IMG/VR virus record: IMGVR_UViG_3300017743_000108
Location: 1 to 25,422 of that record
Source of the DNA: a virus
Reading direction: 5' to 3' (one strand)
DNA length: 25,422 nucleotides
Each line of letters begins with the position of its first letter. The stretch's first letter is position 1. Below, piece after piece: positions 8,190-16,892 of this stretch. The notes under the pieces are model-generated. The model had not been told where the DNA came from, did no database searches, and saw only the letters and a list, made by a program, of their open reading frames with translations. Both the position numbers and the translations under genes were made by a program.

Positions 8190-10094
8190 ATGGCGGATAC
8201 TTCATTATTTGGAAGGCTGAAAACGTTATTCTCTAACGACGTTGTAATACGTAATGTTGGAGGAACTCAGTTAAAAATTGCTGACGTCAATCAAATACAG
8301 ACTACCGGTAGATATCAAACTAACTCTTTAATAGATAGATTTAGTCGTTTATATATTTACAACAATAAAAATATTTTTAATCCAAATCTCAACTATCAGA
8401 CCCTACGTATTCAACTGTACTCTGATTATGAGGCGATGGATACAGATCCTATCTTAGCTTCTGCTTTAGATATAATTGCAGACGAGGCTACAGTCAGAAA
8501 TGAAATGGGAGAGCTACTTTCTATTAAATCTTCCGATGAAAATATCCAGCGTATACTTTATAATTTATATTATGATGTTCTGAACATAGACTTTAACTTA
8601 TGGTCATGGACTAGAAATATGTGTAAGTATGGAGACTTCTTTTTAAAGTTAGAAGTAGCAGAAAAATTTGGTGTTTATAATGTTCTTCCCTACACTGTGT
8701 ACCATATGGTTAGAGAAGAAGGACTTAACCCAGATAACCCCTCTGCAGTAGAGTTCGTATTAGATCCTGACGGTATTGCAGCTTCACAGAATCCAAACTA
8801 CCTTCCTAAAAGAGACGGAAATGAAAGACAGATTAGATTTGATAATTACGAGGTAGCTCACTTCAGATTAATATCAGATACTAATTACTTACCTTATGGA
8901 CGTTCTTACTTAGAGCCTGCTAGAAAAATCTTTAAGCAAGTTACTCTTATGGAAGATGCTATGTTGATTCATAGAATCATGAGAGCACCTGAGAAAAGAA
9001 TTTTCTATATTAACGTCGGTACTATTCCACCAAACGAAGTTGAGCAATTTATGCAAAAGACTATTAATCAGATGAAAAAGACTCCTTATCTTTCTGAAGA
9101 TGGTCAATATAACTTACGTTTCAATATGCAGAACATGATGGAAGATTTCTATCTTCCAGTTCGTGGAGGAGATACCTCTACTAAGATTGATACCACACCA
9201 GGATTACAGTATGACGGAATTCAAGATGTAGAGTTCTTACAGCAAAAAATGTTTGCAGCTTTAAAGATTCCTAAAGCTTATTTTGGATATGAAGGAGACT
9301 TACAAGGTAAAGCAACTCTTGCAGCAGAAGATATAAGATTTGCAAGAACGGTAGAACGTATCCAAAAAATAATGGAATCTGAGTTGACTAAGATTGGATT
9401 AGTTCATTTATATACTCAAGGATTTACAGGAGAGAGTTTAACTAATTTTGAAATAAAATTATCTACTCCTTCTATCTTATTTGAACAGGAAAAAATAGCT
9501 TTATTTAAAGAGAAGGTAGATTTAGCCGAACAAATGAAATCCTCAGGATTATTCTCTACTAATTTTATTTACGAAAAGATATTTGACTTATCTAAAGATG
9601 CTTACGAAGAGCAGAGAGATTTGATGAGAGAAGATAGTAAGAGAGACTTTAGAAAAGCTCAAATTGAAAACGAAGGTAACGATCCTGCCAAATCAGGAGT
9701 TACTTACGGTACTCCTCACGATCTAGCCTCTATGTACGGAAGAAGATCAGAATCTACTCCTAAAGGTAGCGGACCTTTTGAATTACCAACAGGATACTCA
9801 GAATTTGATCCTGCAAAAAAATCAGACTGGGGACAACCTGGTCCTGAAGGAGGTCGACCTAGAGAAAGAGCTTCTAGATACGGAACTAATGATGGAATAG
9901 GAGGAAGAGATCCATTAGGACAGCAAGGCATGAAAGGAGGATTTCCATCAGATAATGAAAATGTAAATGAAAATAACCTTACTCAGTCGGTGTTAGAACA
10001 GAATAAAGAAGCGTTGAAGGACATAGTATTCAAACAAAATTTACAGGAAGATAACGACAACCTTTTAAGTGATGCAAACATTAAGGATATTTAG
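8190..10094 (+). CDS. 20: Portal vertex protein (gp20-like)
   Basis: This 634-residue protein is the dodecameric portal at the unique head vertex, through which DNA enters and leaves and on which prohead assembly starts. Recognisable portal features are the N-terminal IQLYSDYEAMDTDPILASAL block, the clip/stem region with MEDAMLIHRIMRAPEKRIFY, and the conserved block GIQDVEFLQQKMFAALKIPK followed by YFGYEGDLQGKATLAAEDIR. It is about 110 residues longer than T4 gp20. The extra length is a C-terminal Gly/Pro/Ser/Asn-rich, probably disordered tail from about residue 505, ending in a short helical segment. It has its own upstream TATTTAT box and lies directly after terminase. Confidence 0.95.
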   Translation: MADTSLFGRLKTLFSNDVVIRNVGGTQLKIADVNQIQTTGRYQTNSLIDRFSRLYIYNNKNIFNPNLNYQTLRIQLYSDYEAMDTDPILASALDIIADEATVRNEMGELLSIKSSDENIQRILYNLYYDVLNIDFNLWSWTRNMCKYGDFFLKLEVAEKFGVYNVLPYTVYHMVREEGLNPDNPSAVEFVLDPDGIAASQNPNYLPKRDGNERQIRFDNYEVAHFRLISDTNYLPYGRSYLEPARKIFKQVTLMEDAMLIHRIMRAPEKRIFYINVGTIPPNEVEQFMQKTINQMKKTPYLSEDGQYNLRFNMQNMMEDFYLPVRGGDTSTKIDTTPGLQYDGIQDVEFLQQKMFAALKIPKAYFGYEGDLQGKATLAAEDIRFARTVERIQKIMESELTKIGLVHLYTQGFTGESLTNFEIKLSTPSILFEQEKIALFKEKVDLAEQMKSSGLFSTNFIYEKIFDLSKDAYEEQRDLMREDSKRDFRKAQIENEGNDPAKSGVTYGTPHDLASMYGRRSESTPKGSGPFELPTGYSEFDPAKKSDWGQPGPEGGRPRERASRYGTNDGIGGRDPLGQQGMKGGFPSDNENVNENNLTQSVLEQNKEALKDIVFKQNLQEDNDNLLSDANIKDI

Positions 10095-10106
10095 GTAACT
10101 TCAACA

Positions 10107-10113
10107 TATTTAT
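10107..10113 (+). promoter_or_regulatory. Putative late promoter box TATTTAT
   Basis: The box lies in the 36-nt gap between the portal gene and the next gene, ending 17 nt before the ATG at 10131. It would start the unit running to the terminator at 14076. Confidence 0.5.
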
Positions 10114-10130
10114 TATAGTAAACGTATATT

Positions 10131-10985
10131 ATGAAGATTAAACACTCTAAATTCCGTAATACCGGACTAATATATGAATTATTAGTAAAGCAGGTAGCGG
10201 CTGATACTCTGAATAACAAAGATTCAGCAGCCATTCCTATCTTGAAAAAATTCTTTAGTAAAAAGAGTGCTCTGACAAAAGAGTTAAACTTATACGAAGT
10301 TATATCTCGTAACACTTCTATCTCACAATCTAAAGCTGAAGCAGTACTGTCCACCATTACTGAAGTATCTAGAAGATTAAATTATAAATCTCTCAAAAAG
10401 CAAAAATACGATCTTATATCAGAGATTAAAAAACACTATAATGCAGATGAATTTTTTGCTATGCCTGTAAGGGATTATAAATCTTATGCTGCTCTATACT
10501 GTTTACTTGAAGCTCAAAATAATTTCGATTTAGTTGATCCTCAATATCTAATAGACAATAAGACAACTATATTAGAACATCTTACAAGTCAAAAACAGAA
10601 TAAAGATAATGTTAAAGATACTATAATAGAAGAGTATAGTAAATTTGACAAAGATTTAAAACTACTTACCTTTAAAATTCTTTTAGAGAAATTTAACAGT
10701 AAATACAAAAACCTACTTCCAGAGCAGAAATTTATACTCAAGGAGTTTATAACCTCAGTGGACTCTAATAAAAGGTTATCTAAACTTGTTAACGAGCAAG
10801 TAGATAGTATTAAGAGTACTTTACATGAATTAGTATTAGAAGTAAAAGACGAAGTAGTAAAGATAAAAATCCACGAGGTAATAAAAAATATTAAAACTCT
10901 TAATAACACACAGAAAGTTACAGATACACACTTAATTAATTTAATGCAATATTACGATTTAATTAAAGAGTTAAAAAGTATCTGA
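10131..10985 (+). CDS. Hypothetical helical protein between portal and protease
   Basis: This 284-residue protein is lysine-rich and predominantly helical, with no membrane segment or signal peptide. It starts MKIKHSKFRNTGLIYELLVK and shows repeated helical blocks throughout, ending in HLINLMQYYDLIKELKSI. I do not recognise a catalytic motif. In T4 the corresponding interval between genes 20 and 21 holds small prohead core genes (67 and 68), so a head-assembly role is suggested by position, but the protein is much larger and I see no sequence match to either. Its stop overlaps the next start by one base (TGATG), implying coupled translation. Confidence 0.65.
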   Translation: MKIKHSKFRNTGLIYELLVKQVAADTLNNKDSAAIPILKKFFSKKSALTKELNLYEVISRNTSISQSKAEAVLSTITEVSRRLNYKSLKKQKYDLISEIKKHYNADEFFAMPVRDYKSYAALYCLLEAQNNFDLVDPQYLIDNKTTILEHLTSQKQNKDNVKDTIIEEYSKFDKDLKLLTFKILLEKFNSKYKNLLPEQKFILKEFITSVDSNKRLSKLVNEQVDSIKSTLHELVLEVKDEVVKIKIHEVIKNIKTLNNTQKVTDTHLINLMQYYDLIKELKSI

Positions 10986-11242
10986 TGACTAAAAATAAAC
11001 TTAGAGAGTTAATAAGAGAGGTTCTTTCTGAATTACAAGAGGCAAATGTAACAGGAGGAACCGCAACTTTTTCACCCGGTACTGGAGCTCAATATGCAAC
11101 TCCTTTTGCTTTTTCAAAAAAAGGTAAAAAGAATAGAGCAACAAAATATGGTGAGAAATTAGGTTACACTACTGTAAAAAAGAAAAAAAGACCATACAAT
11201 ACTAAATTAGTAGACTACTTACATAATGAAAACAGTAACTGA
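10985..11242 (+). CDS. Small basic protein with LRELIREVL N-terminal helix
   Basis: This 85-residue protein begins MTKNKLRELIREVLSELQEA, almost the same helix as the protein at 1904. The helix contains two I/L-x-E signals (L-S-E and L-Q-E, the latter followed by A). After it comes a Gly/Thr-rich linker (NVTGGTATFSPGTGAQYATP) and then a very basic tail (KKGKKNRATKYG and VKKKKRP). The layout of a short targeting helix, then a predicted protease site, then a basic mature peptide parallels T4 internal head proteins, which are packed with DNA. That role is inference. It overlaps the next gene by 17 nt and lies in the portal-protease interval. Confidence 0.65.
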   Translation: MTKNKLRELIREVLSELQEANVTGGTATFSPGTGAQYATPFAFSKKGKKNRATKYGEKLGYTTVKKKKRPYNTKLVDYLHNENSN

Positions 11243-12710
11243 AAAATATCACGCAGTAAACGAAGGTACATTAAGCAAAGCCGAGTTTGTGAGACAAATG
11301 AGACTTGCCCACCCTCAACTAATTACCCAATTCAACGGATTTAATGACTCAGTCCAAATCTTGAAAAATAAAGGACTTCTTTTTGAAAAGAAAGAAGAAA
11401 ATGAGTATGAAAATCCTTCTTACAATCTTTCACCAGATGCAGTTAGAAGAGGATTGAGGTATGAACTTATACTTGCCGGTCTAGATCCTGCAGGAGATAT
11501 CTCGGAAGAAGATTATATGAAAGCTCATAAGAAAGCTGAAGATAACATTATAAAAGATCAGCTCCATTATTATAGAATGATTGCTGATGATAAAACTAAA
11601 ATAGAGCATGATAAAATGAAAGAAACTAAAAGAGGTGCTCAAGAAACTGATACAGATAATGCTATGGCAAAAGTAAAATTAAACGAAAGTAAGGATGTTA
11701 AGAAATTGATAAGAGAGCTTATCAAAGAAAATCGTTTAACTAAGGAAATAGAATATCTACAAAATTTATCGAAAGGGACAGTAGTATCTGTAGATGGAAC
11801 AAAATGGACTAAATTAAGCGGTAATAGTTTTAAAAGTGAAAAAGGCGAATTGAAAACAGCTGAATACCTAGTTAATAATTTAGGAGGAATAGACAAACCT
11901 GCAGGAACTGATGATGAAAGAGAAGCTCAATCTCAAGATGCCCCTTTTATAGACGAAACGGAATCTTCAATAAACGAAAGTAGAGGAGATTTGGATATGA
12001 TCACACAAATCATTGACGATAGAGCTGCTGAATCAGGGTTTGAAGCTAGAGAAGAAGCTGCAGAAGTAATTGAAGCAATAGCAAAACATTATAAGTTGAA
12101 TCTTAAATTGATTCAAAATTATATGGACTCTGACGATGAAGTAAATCCATTTGCAGAAGCTAAAGGAAAAGATCACGATGGTGACGGAGATATCGACTCA
12201 GATGATTATATGGCTGCTAAAGATAAAGCTATTAAAAAAGCTATGGGTAAAGGTGTAAATGAAGCAGAAGAAAAAATTAAAAGAGCATTAAAAAAGAAAA
12301 TCGTACAGATTTTAAATGAAGGTTCTTTAAATGAAGCTGCTACTAACCAACTGGCTGACTTGGCCGATCAGTATGCAGGTTTTGATGGAATGAAAGGAGC
12401 TATTTTAGATCTTCAAAATATAGTAACTGATATTGAATCATACTACGATAAGACAAGAGGTAAAATTCAAAGAGTATACGATACGTTAGGTGAAATTAGA
12501 AATGAGGAAGGTTTAAAAGTAGGAGCATTCATTGCACCGGCAGTTGAATCAGCATTCAGTAAAGATCTTAGACCTGTTGTCAAAGACGGATTTACAAAAG
12601 GTTTAGATACTCCTAAAGTTAGAACTTTATCTCAAGCAGATATAGATGCAGCTGGAGGAGATCTAGAAGAGAAGCAAACAGTTTTCAACGAAAATAAGAA
12701 AACCAAATAA
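11226..12710 (+). CDS. Mosaic protein with an EF-hand-like loop and gp21-type cleavage signals
   Basis: This 494-residue acidic protein has visible modules. Residues 12-55 (NEGTLSKAEFVRQMRLAHPQ onward) I recall from other marine phage proteins. Residues 155-175 form a charged helix (KKLIRELIKEN). Residues 177-223 are a small beta-rich KGTVVSVDGTKW module. About residues 253-302 form a helical module. Residues 316-327 form a loop DHDGDGDIDSDD, which fits the EF-hand calcium loop positions. Residues 345-375 carry QILNEGSLNEAA, with two L-N-E sites of the gp21 type. A helical segment and tail follow. The start at 11226 overlaps the previous gene by 17 nt. It lies immediately before the prohead protease, so a prohead core role is plausible. 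The function is not established. Confidence 0.7.
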   Translation: MKTVTEKYHAVNEGTLSKAEFVRQMRLAHPQLITQFNGFNDSVQILKNKGLLFEKKEENEYENPSYNLSPDAVRRGLRYELILAGLDPAGDISEEDYMKAHKKAEDNIIKDQLHYYRMIADDKTKIEHDKMKETKRGAQETDTDNAMAKVKLNESKDVKKLIRELIKENRLTKEIEYLQNLSKGTVVSVDGTKWTKLSGNSFKSEKGELKTAEYLVNNLGGIDKPAGTDDEREAQSQDAPFIDETESSINESRGDLDMITQIIDDRAAESGFEAREEAAEVIEAIAKHYKLNLKLIQNYMDSDDEVNPFAEAKGKDHDGDGDIDSDDYMAAKDKAIKKAMGKGVNEAEEKIKRALKKKIVQILNEGSLNEAATNQLADLADQYAGFDGMKGAILDLQNIVTDIESYYDKTRGKIQRVYDTLGEIRNEEGLKVGAFIAPAVESAFSKDLRPVVKDGFTKGLDTPKVRTLSQADIDAAGGDLEEKQTVFNENKKTK

Positions 12711-12711
12711 G

Positions 12712-13290
12712 ATGTCACAACTTTTAGTAGACGTAACACCTTTCAAACCAATCATCAAAGAGTCTAAGTCTAGACCTGGAGTCTTTGAAGTTGAAGGTGT
12801 AATGCAGAGAGCAGGAGCTCAAAACCAAAACGGAAGAGTATACGAAAAGAAAATCCTCATGAGAGAAGTAAAGAAGTATATGGATGAGTTCGTTAATAAT
12901 GGGAATGCTTTCGGTGAATTAGATCACCCAGAATCTCCTGTAGTTTCTTTAAAAAATGCCTCTCATATTGTAAAAGACCTATATTGGAACGGAAACGACT
13001 TAATGGGTAAGGTAGAGCTGCTAAATACACCGGCCGGTAATATCGTAAAAGAGATTATAAAAGCCGGACATACTATAGGAATCAGTTCTAGAGGTACAGG
13101 TTCAGTACAACAAACAAACGAAGGGCATCTAGAGGTACAACCTGACTTTGAATTAGTATGTTGGGATTTTGTATCTAATCCATCAACACACGGTGCATTT
13201 ATGAACCCAGTTTCTTTAAATGAATCTAAGAAAATTATTAATAAATATAATAAAGTACATTCAATCATAAACGATATATTAAGAGCATAA
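12712..13290 (+). CDS. 21: Prohead core protease (gp21-like)
   Basis: This 192-residue serine protease matures the prohead by cutting scaffold, capsid and internal proteins after I/L-x-E. The family signature is clear: catalytic His72 in GELDHPESP, catalytic Ser125 or Ser126 in TIGISSRGTGS, and a downstream block ELVCWDFVSNPSTHGAF with the probable third residue D152. It is slightly shorter than T4 gp21 (212 residues). The C-terminus contains L169-N170-E171, a likely self-cleavage site. It lies one base after the preceding stop and just before a gene that precedes the scaffold, the usual setting. Assignment is from recognised motifs. Confidence 0.93.
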   Translation: MSQLLVDVTPFKPIIKESKSRPGVFEVEGVMQRAGAQNQNGRVYEKKILMREVKKYMDEFVNNGNAFGELDHPESPVVSLKNASHIVKDLYWNGNDLMGKVELLNTPAGNIVKEIIKAGHTIGISSRGTGSVQQTNEGHLEVQPDFELVCWDFVSNPSTHGAFMNPVSLNESKKIINKYNKVHSIINDILRA

Positions 13291-13293
13291 AAA

Positions 13294-14055
13294 ATGAAAA
13301 ATACTTTTGACTTAAGAAAATTCTTAACCGAGAATAAAAATAGTATTAAAGAAGAAAATATTAATGAACTCACAGGAGATCAGCAAGGAGCTATAATTGA
13401 ACTACAAGATATTTTAGATGAAGCCGCTCAATTAGGAGAACAAGCTAAAGAGATCTTTAGAGAGCATTTTCCTTCGTTAGTATCAAAAGGCGAGGCGTAT
13501 GGAGCTTTTGACTTAGGATCAAGTGCAAACAGATACGATACTACTATAGAATCTTTAATTGAAGATATATCACTGCTTGATGATGAAGAAGAGTATGATG
13601 AAGAAGATCTTGATGAAGAAGTAATAAATGAAGACATACTTACGGTACCACTTTTTCTTAAGTTTTTAGGTGCTATGGGTGTTCTAGCTACATTTAATCA
13701 AGCTTATAAGAAAGCTAAACAAGGACTATTCGGAAAAGCAACTCAGAAAATGGCAAACAGATTTTCCGGAGTTATTGATAAATTTATTGATAGAATTACC
13801 GAAGAAGAGGAAATGGAAGAATCAGCACCAGGATACGATCATGATTGTGCAGCACACGTCCTTCACGAAACGTACGGCTACGGTCTTTGTTTAGAAGGAA
13901 GACATACTTTAGTAGAGACTTCTAAAGGAAGAGCTGAAGTAACACATTATGATGTATTCTTTAAAAATGGAAGCAAAATTGTAGAGAATATTCCTGTAGC
14001 AGATTTAGTAATCGAAAGTATCGAAGAGCATCATCACGGTAAAAGAAAGAAGTAA
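13294..14055 (+). CDS. Hypothetical acidic protein between protease and scaffold
   Basis: This 253-residue protein starts MKNTFDLRKFLTENK, with a following I-N-E site at 23-25. Residues 28-95 are helical, and 96-112 is an Asp/Glu run. Residues 114-138 hold a hydrophobic stretch (LTVPLFLKFLGAMGVLATF) that could be a buried helix or a membrane segment. Residues 139-170 are amphipathic. The last 75 residues form a small domain with two cysteines (C185, C199) and beta-like strands (RAEVTHYDVFFKNGSKIVEN), ending in a His/Lys tail. It is the last gene before a strong terminator. Its position suggests a prohead core component. I do not recognise the family. Confidence 0.65.
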   Translation: MKNTFDLRKFLTENKNSIKEENINELTGDQQGAIIELQDILDEAAQLGEQAKEIFREHFPSLVSKGEAYGAFDLGSSANRYDTTIESLIEDISLLDDEEEYDEEDLDEEVINEDILTVPLFLKFLGAMGVLATFNQAYKKAKQGLFGKATQKMANRFSGVIDKFIDRITEEEEMEESAPGYDHDCAAHVLHETYGYGLCLEGRHTLVETSKGRAEVTHYDVFFKNGSKIVENIPVADLVIESIEEHHHGKRKK

Positions 14056-14075
14056 AATTTAACTTTTTATATAAG

Positions 14076-14098
14076 CCCTCCTTTTTGGAGGGTTTTTT
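14076..14098 (+). terminator. Rho-independent terminator
   Basis: CCCTCC (14076-14081) and GGAGGG (14087-14092) form a perfect 6-bp stem around a TTTTT loop, followed by a T-run. It lies 20 nt after the stop at 14055 and ends the 10131-14055 unit, separating the protease genes from the scaffold-capsid pair. Confidence 0.85.
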
Positions 14099-14109
14099 GT
14101 TTCCATATA

Positions 14110-14116
14110 TATTTAT
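14110..14116 (+). promoter_or_regulatory. Putative late promoter box TATTTAT for scaffold-capsid unit
   Basis: TATTTATA occurs 11 nt after the terminator T-run. Unlike the other boxes, it is 97 nt from the next ATG (14214), giving the scaffold-capsid transcript a leader of roughly 90 nt. The role is inferred from recurrence of the motif. Confidence 0.45.
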
Positions 14117-14129
14117 ATAAAATTAAAAT

Positions 14130-14150
14130 ACACTATCCTTTATATAGTGT
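14130..14150 (+). promoter_or_regulatory. Hairpin in the leader of the scaffold-capsid transcript
   Basis: ACACTAT (14130-14136) and ATAGTGT (14144-14150) form a perfect 7-bp inverted repeat with a 7-nt loop. There is no T-run after it, so it is not a terminator. It would lie at or near the 5' end of the gp22-gp23 mRNA if transcription starts just after the box at 14110. It could stabilise the mRNA or affect translation. No function is demonstrated. Confidence 0.4.
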
Positions 14151-14213
14151 CGACAAATTTACTTTCCTATTATAGCTCTTAATAGCTGTAGAAATCAAAA
14201 TTATTTTTAAACA

Positions 14214-15209
14214 ATGAGTAAGGAATTATTCAAAAATGCTATTGCTGAAGCTAAATCAGTTAGAGAAGCAGCAATTGCGAATGCTAAAGAAGCATTAGAA
14301 GAAACTATTACTCCTCACTTGAAAGAGCTGCTTGCAGCAAAACTTCAAGAGATGGATGAAGTAGAAGAAGAAGTTATGGAAGAAGAAGTAGTTGAAGAAA
14401 CTATTGAAGAAGCAGACGGACTTAAAGAAGTTGAAGTTGCCGAAGCAGAAGAGGATGATGCAGAAGAAGCTGCAGACGATTCTGAAGAAGAGCACTCCGA
14501 AGAAGATCATTCAGAAGAAGATCATTCAGAAGGCGAGCCAGAAGGTGATGAAGACTTAGGAGACATTTCCGTTGAGCAATTCAAAGACTTAGTTCGTGAT
14601 ATCATCGCACAAGAAATGAGCGGAGAAGAGGAAGAAGAAATGGAACTTCCTATGGACGTTCAAGGAATGGGCGATGAAGAAATGGAAGAGCCTATCGGTG
14701 ATATGTCTGATGACGATGAAATTGATTTAGATGAAATGCTAAATGAAATTCTTGCAGAAGAAGAAATCGAAGAGGGATCTCACGACAAAGAAGAAATGGA
14801 AGAAGGTCATGATCATGATAAAGAAAAGATGGAAGAAGAGCTTAAAGAAGCTTTAGAAACTATCGATACTTTACGTCAAGATCTTCAAGAAGTTAATCTT
14901 CTAAATTCTAAACTACTTTATGTAAACAAAGTTTTTAAAGCTAACAACTTAACAGAATCTCAAAAAGCAAATGTTATTGCAGCATTTGACAAAGCAGAAA
15001 ATGTTAAAGAAGTTAAATTAGTTTTCGAAACTGTAAGTGAAAATGTTGTATCAAAACAAGCATCTAAACCTGCAAGATCAGTAAACGAATCTAAATTAGG
15101 AAGTGCTTCTAAAGCTACGGGAACGACAGCTAGAAGACCTCAAATTATTTCTGAATCTGACCAAGCAGTTTTACGTATGCAAAAGTTAGCTGGAATTATA
15201 AAAAATTAA
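14214..15209 (+). CDS. 22: Prohead core scaffold protein (gp22-like)
   Basis: This 331-residue scaffold forms the prohead core around which gp23 assembles and is then degraded by gp21. The start MSKELFKNAIAEA contains an I-A-E-A cleavage-type site. Residues 45-205 are extremely acidic (runs of Glu and Asp, several Met and His). A coiled coil at about 203-240 leads into the typical gp22 block VNLLNSKLLYVNKVFKANNL at 227-246 and a helical region KANVIAAFDKAENVKEVKLV. The C-terminus (TGTTARRPQII to the end) is conserved in style with gp22 proteins. It is longer than T4 gp22 (269 residues), mainly because of the acidic region. It has its own long leader and is co-transcribed with the capsid gene 19 nt downstream. 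Confidence 0.9.
   Translation: MSKELFKNAIAEAKSVREAAIANAKEALEETITPHLKELLAAKLQEMDEVEEEVMEEEVVEETIEEADGLKEVEVAEAEEDDAEEAADDSEEEHSEEDHSEEDHSEGEPEGDEDLGDISVEQFKDLVRDIIAQEMSGEEEEEMELPMDVQGMGDEEMEEPIGDMSDDDEIDLDEMLNEILAEEEIEEGSHDKEEMEEGHDHDKEKMEEELKEALETIDTLRQDLQEVNLLNSKLLYVNKVFKANNLTESQKANVIAAFDKAENVKEVKLVFETVSENVVSKQASKPARSVNESKLGSASKATGTTARRPQIISESDQAVLRMQKLAGIIKN
14499..14528 (+). repeat. Perfect 15-bp tandem duplication in the scaffold gene
   Basis: GAAGAAGATCATTCA occurs twice back to back (14499-14513 and 14514-14528), encoding EEDHS twice at residues 96-105. A degenerate EEEHS precedes it. The exact DNA identity suggests a recent slippage duplication inside the acidic low-complexity region. 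Confidence 0.85.
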
Positions 15210-15228
15210 TATTAAAAAAAATTAAATC

Positions 15229-16833
15229 ATGTTAGTAAATAATTTACTTGAAAGCTCTAATACTTATAAGAGCATGCAAGAAGACGCAGCAAGATTAAGC
15301 CAAAAATGGGCTAAATCAGGTCTTCTAGAAGGAATCGCTGACAACCGTGTTAAAGATAACATGGCAGTAATCCTTGAAAACCAAGCCAAGCAAATCGTTG
15401 CTGAGGCAAACACAACTGGAACTGGTGGATCTTTTTCTGCTGGAGCTGGAGAGCAGTGGGCAGGAGTTGCTTTACCGTTAGTACGTAAAGTATTCGCTTC
15501 TATCGTTGCTCAAGATTTCGTATCTGTACAACCAATGAACTTACCATCAGGTCTAGTATTCTATCTAGATTTTAAATACGGATCTGCAGTTAATGGAAGA
15601 AGCGCAGGAGACAATATGTACGGTAACGTATCTACAGCTGGAGATAAAATGGCAGTAGATGAGGATGTATCAGGAGGTCTTTACGGAGCTGGTCAGTTCG
15701 GATACTCGATCAACTCTCAATCTCATGCTTTATCTAGCTATAATGCTATCTACTCTGCATCTACTTCAGCTTCTATCAACTACCAAGATGGACTTAACCC
15801 TAGTGAATTCCATACATTTACAGTTAACTTCACAGGTACTAACTTTGATACAGAAGGAATTAGAGCATTTAGATTAATCTCAGGTTCTACTGACGTAACT
15901 TCTCATGCAGAATTAACTACAGTTAGCGGCAACTTTGTTAGTTTTGTTGTATCTGCTTCTGTAGCACCAGGTGCAGCTAACCTTACAGCTGGGAATGTAA
16001 GCTACCACAAACAACCAGGAGACGATTCAAGAGGAGACTTTGAAGCTAGTTCAACTGCTGCAGTTGATACTACTATTAGTATTCCAGAGATTGACGTACA
16101 ACTTGCAAGTGAAGCTATTGTTGCTAAGACAAGAAAATTAAAAGCTCAATGGACTCCAGAATTCGCTCAAGACCTTAACGCTTACCACAGCATCGACGCT
16201 GAGGCTGAGTTAACTTCTTTATTGAGTGAGTATATTTCAATGGAGATCGATCTTGAGATTTTAGACATGTTAATTAAAGGTGCTGTAACAACTGAGCGTT
16301 GGTCGGCAGTATCAAACAAAACTTGGAACGGTTCAGCTTGGACAACATCTGCTGTAGCAGACGGAGGATACTATAATACTCAAGGACAATGGTTCCAGAC
16401 TTTAGGAACTAAAATCCAAAAAGTATCTAACAAGATTCACCAAAAAACTTTAAGAGGTGGTGCAAACTTTGTAGTAGTATCTCCAACTGTTGCTACTGTA
16501 CTAGAATCTATCCCAGGGTATGCTGCTAATACTGACGGTGACAAAATGGAATTCAATATGGGTGTAGAAAGAGTTGGTTCATTAGCTAACCGATTCAAAG
16601 TATACAAGAATCCATATATGACTGAGAATACAATTCTTATGGGATATAGAGGTTCTCAATTCTTGGAAACTGGTGCTGTATATGCTCCTTACGTTCCTTT
16701 AATGATGACTCCTCTAGTGTATGACCCGGAAACATTCACACCAAGAAAAGGTTTAATGACTCGCTATGCGAAGAAAATGATTAGACCAGAATTCTACGGT
16801 AAGATCTTTGTATCTGATATCGGGACTATCTAA
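15229..16833 (+). CDS. 23: Major capsid protein (gp23-like)
   Basis: This 534-residue HK97-fold capsid protein is similar in length to T4 gp23 (521). Recognisable blocks include the N-terminal QKWAKSGLLEGIADN, VALPLVRKVFASIVAQDFVSV, then QPMNLPSGLVFYLDFKYG, the central TRKLKAQWTPEFAQDLNAYH, and the C-terminal block with PYVPLMMTPLVYDPETFTPR. The likely gp21 maturation cut is after E59 (IVAE before A60), removing an N-terminal propeptide of about the T4 size (65 residues). The variable insertion lies at about residues 150-280. It has no Shine-Dalgarno; the leader is A/T-rich. The gene is followed by a strong terminator, as expected for a highly expressed late gene. Confidence 0.96.
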   Translation: MLVNNLLESSNTYKSMQEDAARLSQKWAKSGLLEGIADNRVKDNMAVILENQAKQIVAEANTTGTGGSFSAGAGEQWAGVALPLVRKVFASIVAQDFVSVQPMNLPSGLVFYLDFKYGSAVNGRSAGDNMYGNVSTAGDKMAVDEDVSGGLYGAGQFGYSINSQSHALSSYNAIYSASTSASINYQDGLNPSEFHTFTVNFTGTNFDTEGIRAFRLISGSTDVTSHAELTTVSGNFVSFVVSASVAPGAANLTAGNVSYHKQPGDDSRGDFEASSTAAVDTTISIPEIDVQLASEAIVAKTRKLKAQWTPEFAQDLNAYHSIDAEAELTSLLSEYISMEIDLEILDMLIKGAVTTERWSAVSNKTWNGSAWTTSAVADGGYYNTQGQWFQTLGTKIQKVSNKIHQKTLRGGANFVVVSPTVATVLESIPGYAANTDGDKMEFNMGVERVGSLANRFKVYKNPYMTENTILMGYRGSQFLETGAVYAPYVPLMMTPLVYDPETFTPRKGLMTRYAKKMIRPEFYGKIFVSDIGTI

Positions 16834-16857
16834 GAAGTAAAATTCTTATAAATTTAA

Positions 16858-16888
16858 GGAGGGCCTTTTCGGGCCCTCTTTTTTTTTT
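16858..16888 (+). terminator. Rho-independent terminator after the capsid gene
   Basis: GAGGGCC (16859-16865) pairs with GGCCCTC (16872-16878) in a 7-bp G/C-rich stem with a 6-nt loop, followed by about ten T residues. It lies 25 nt after the capsid stop and closes the scaffold-capsid unit. Confidence 0.9.
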
Positions 16889-16892
16889 CTTA

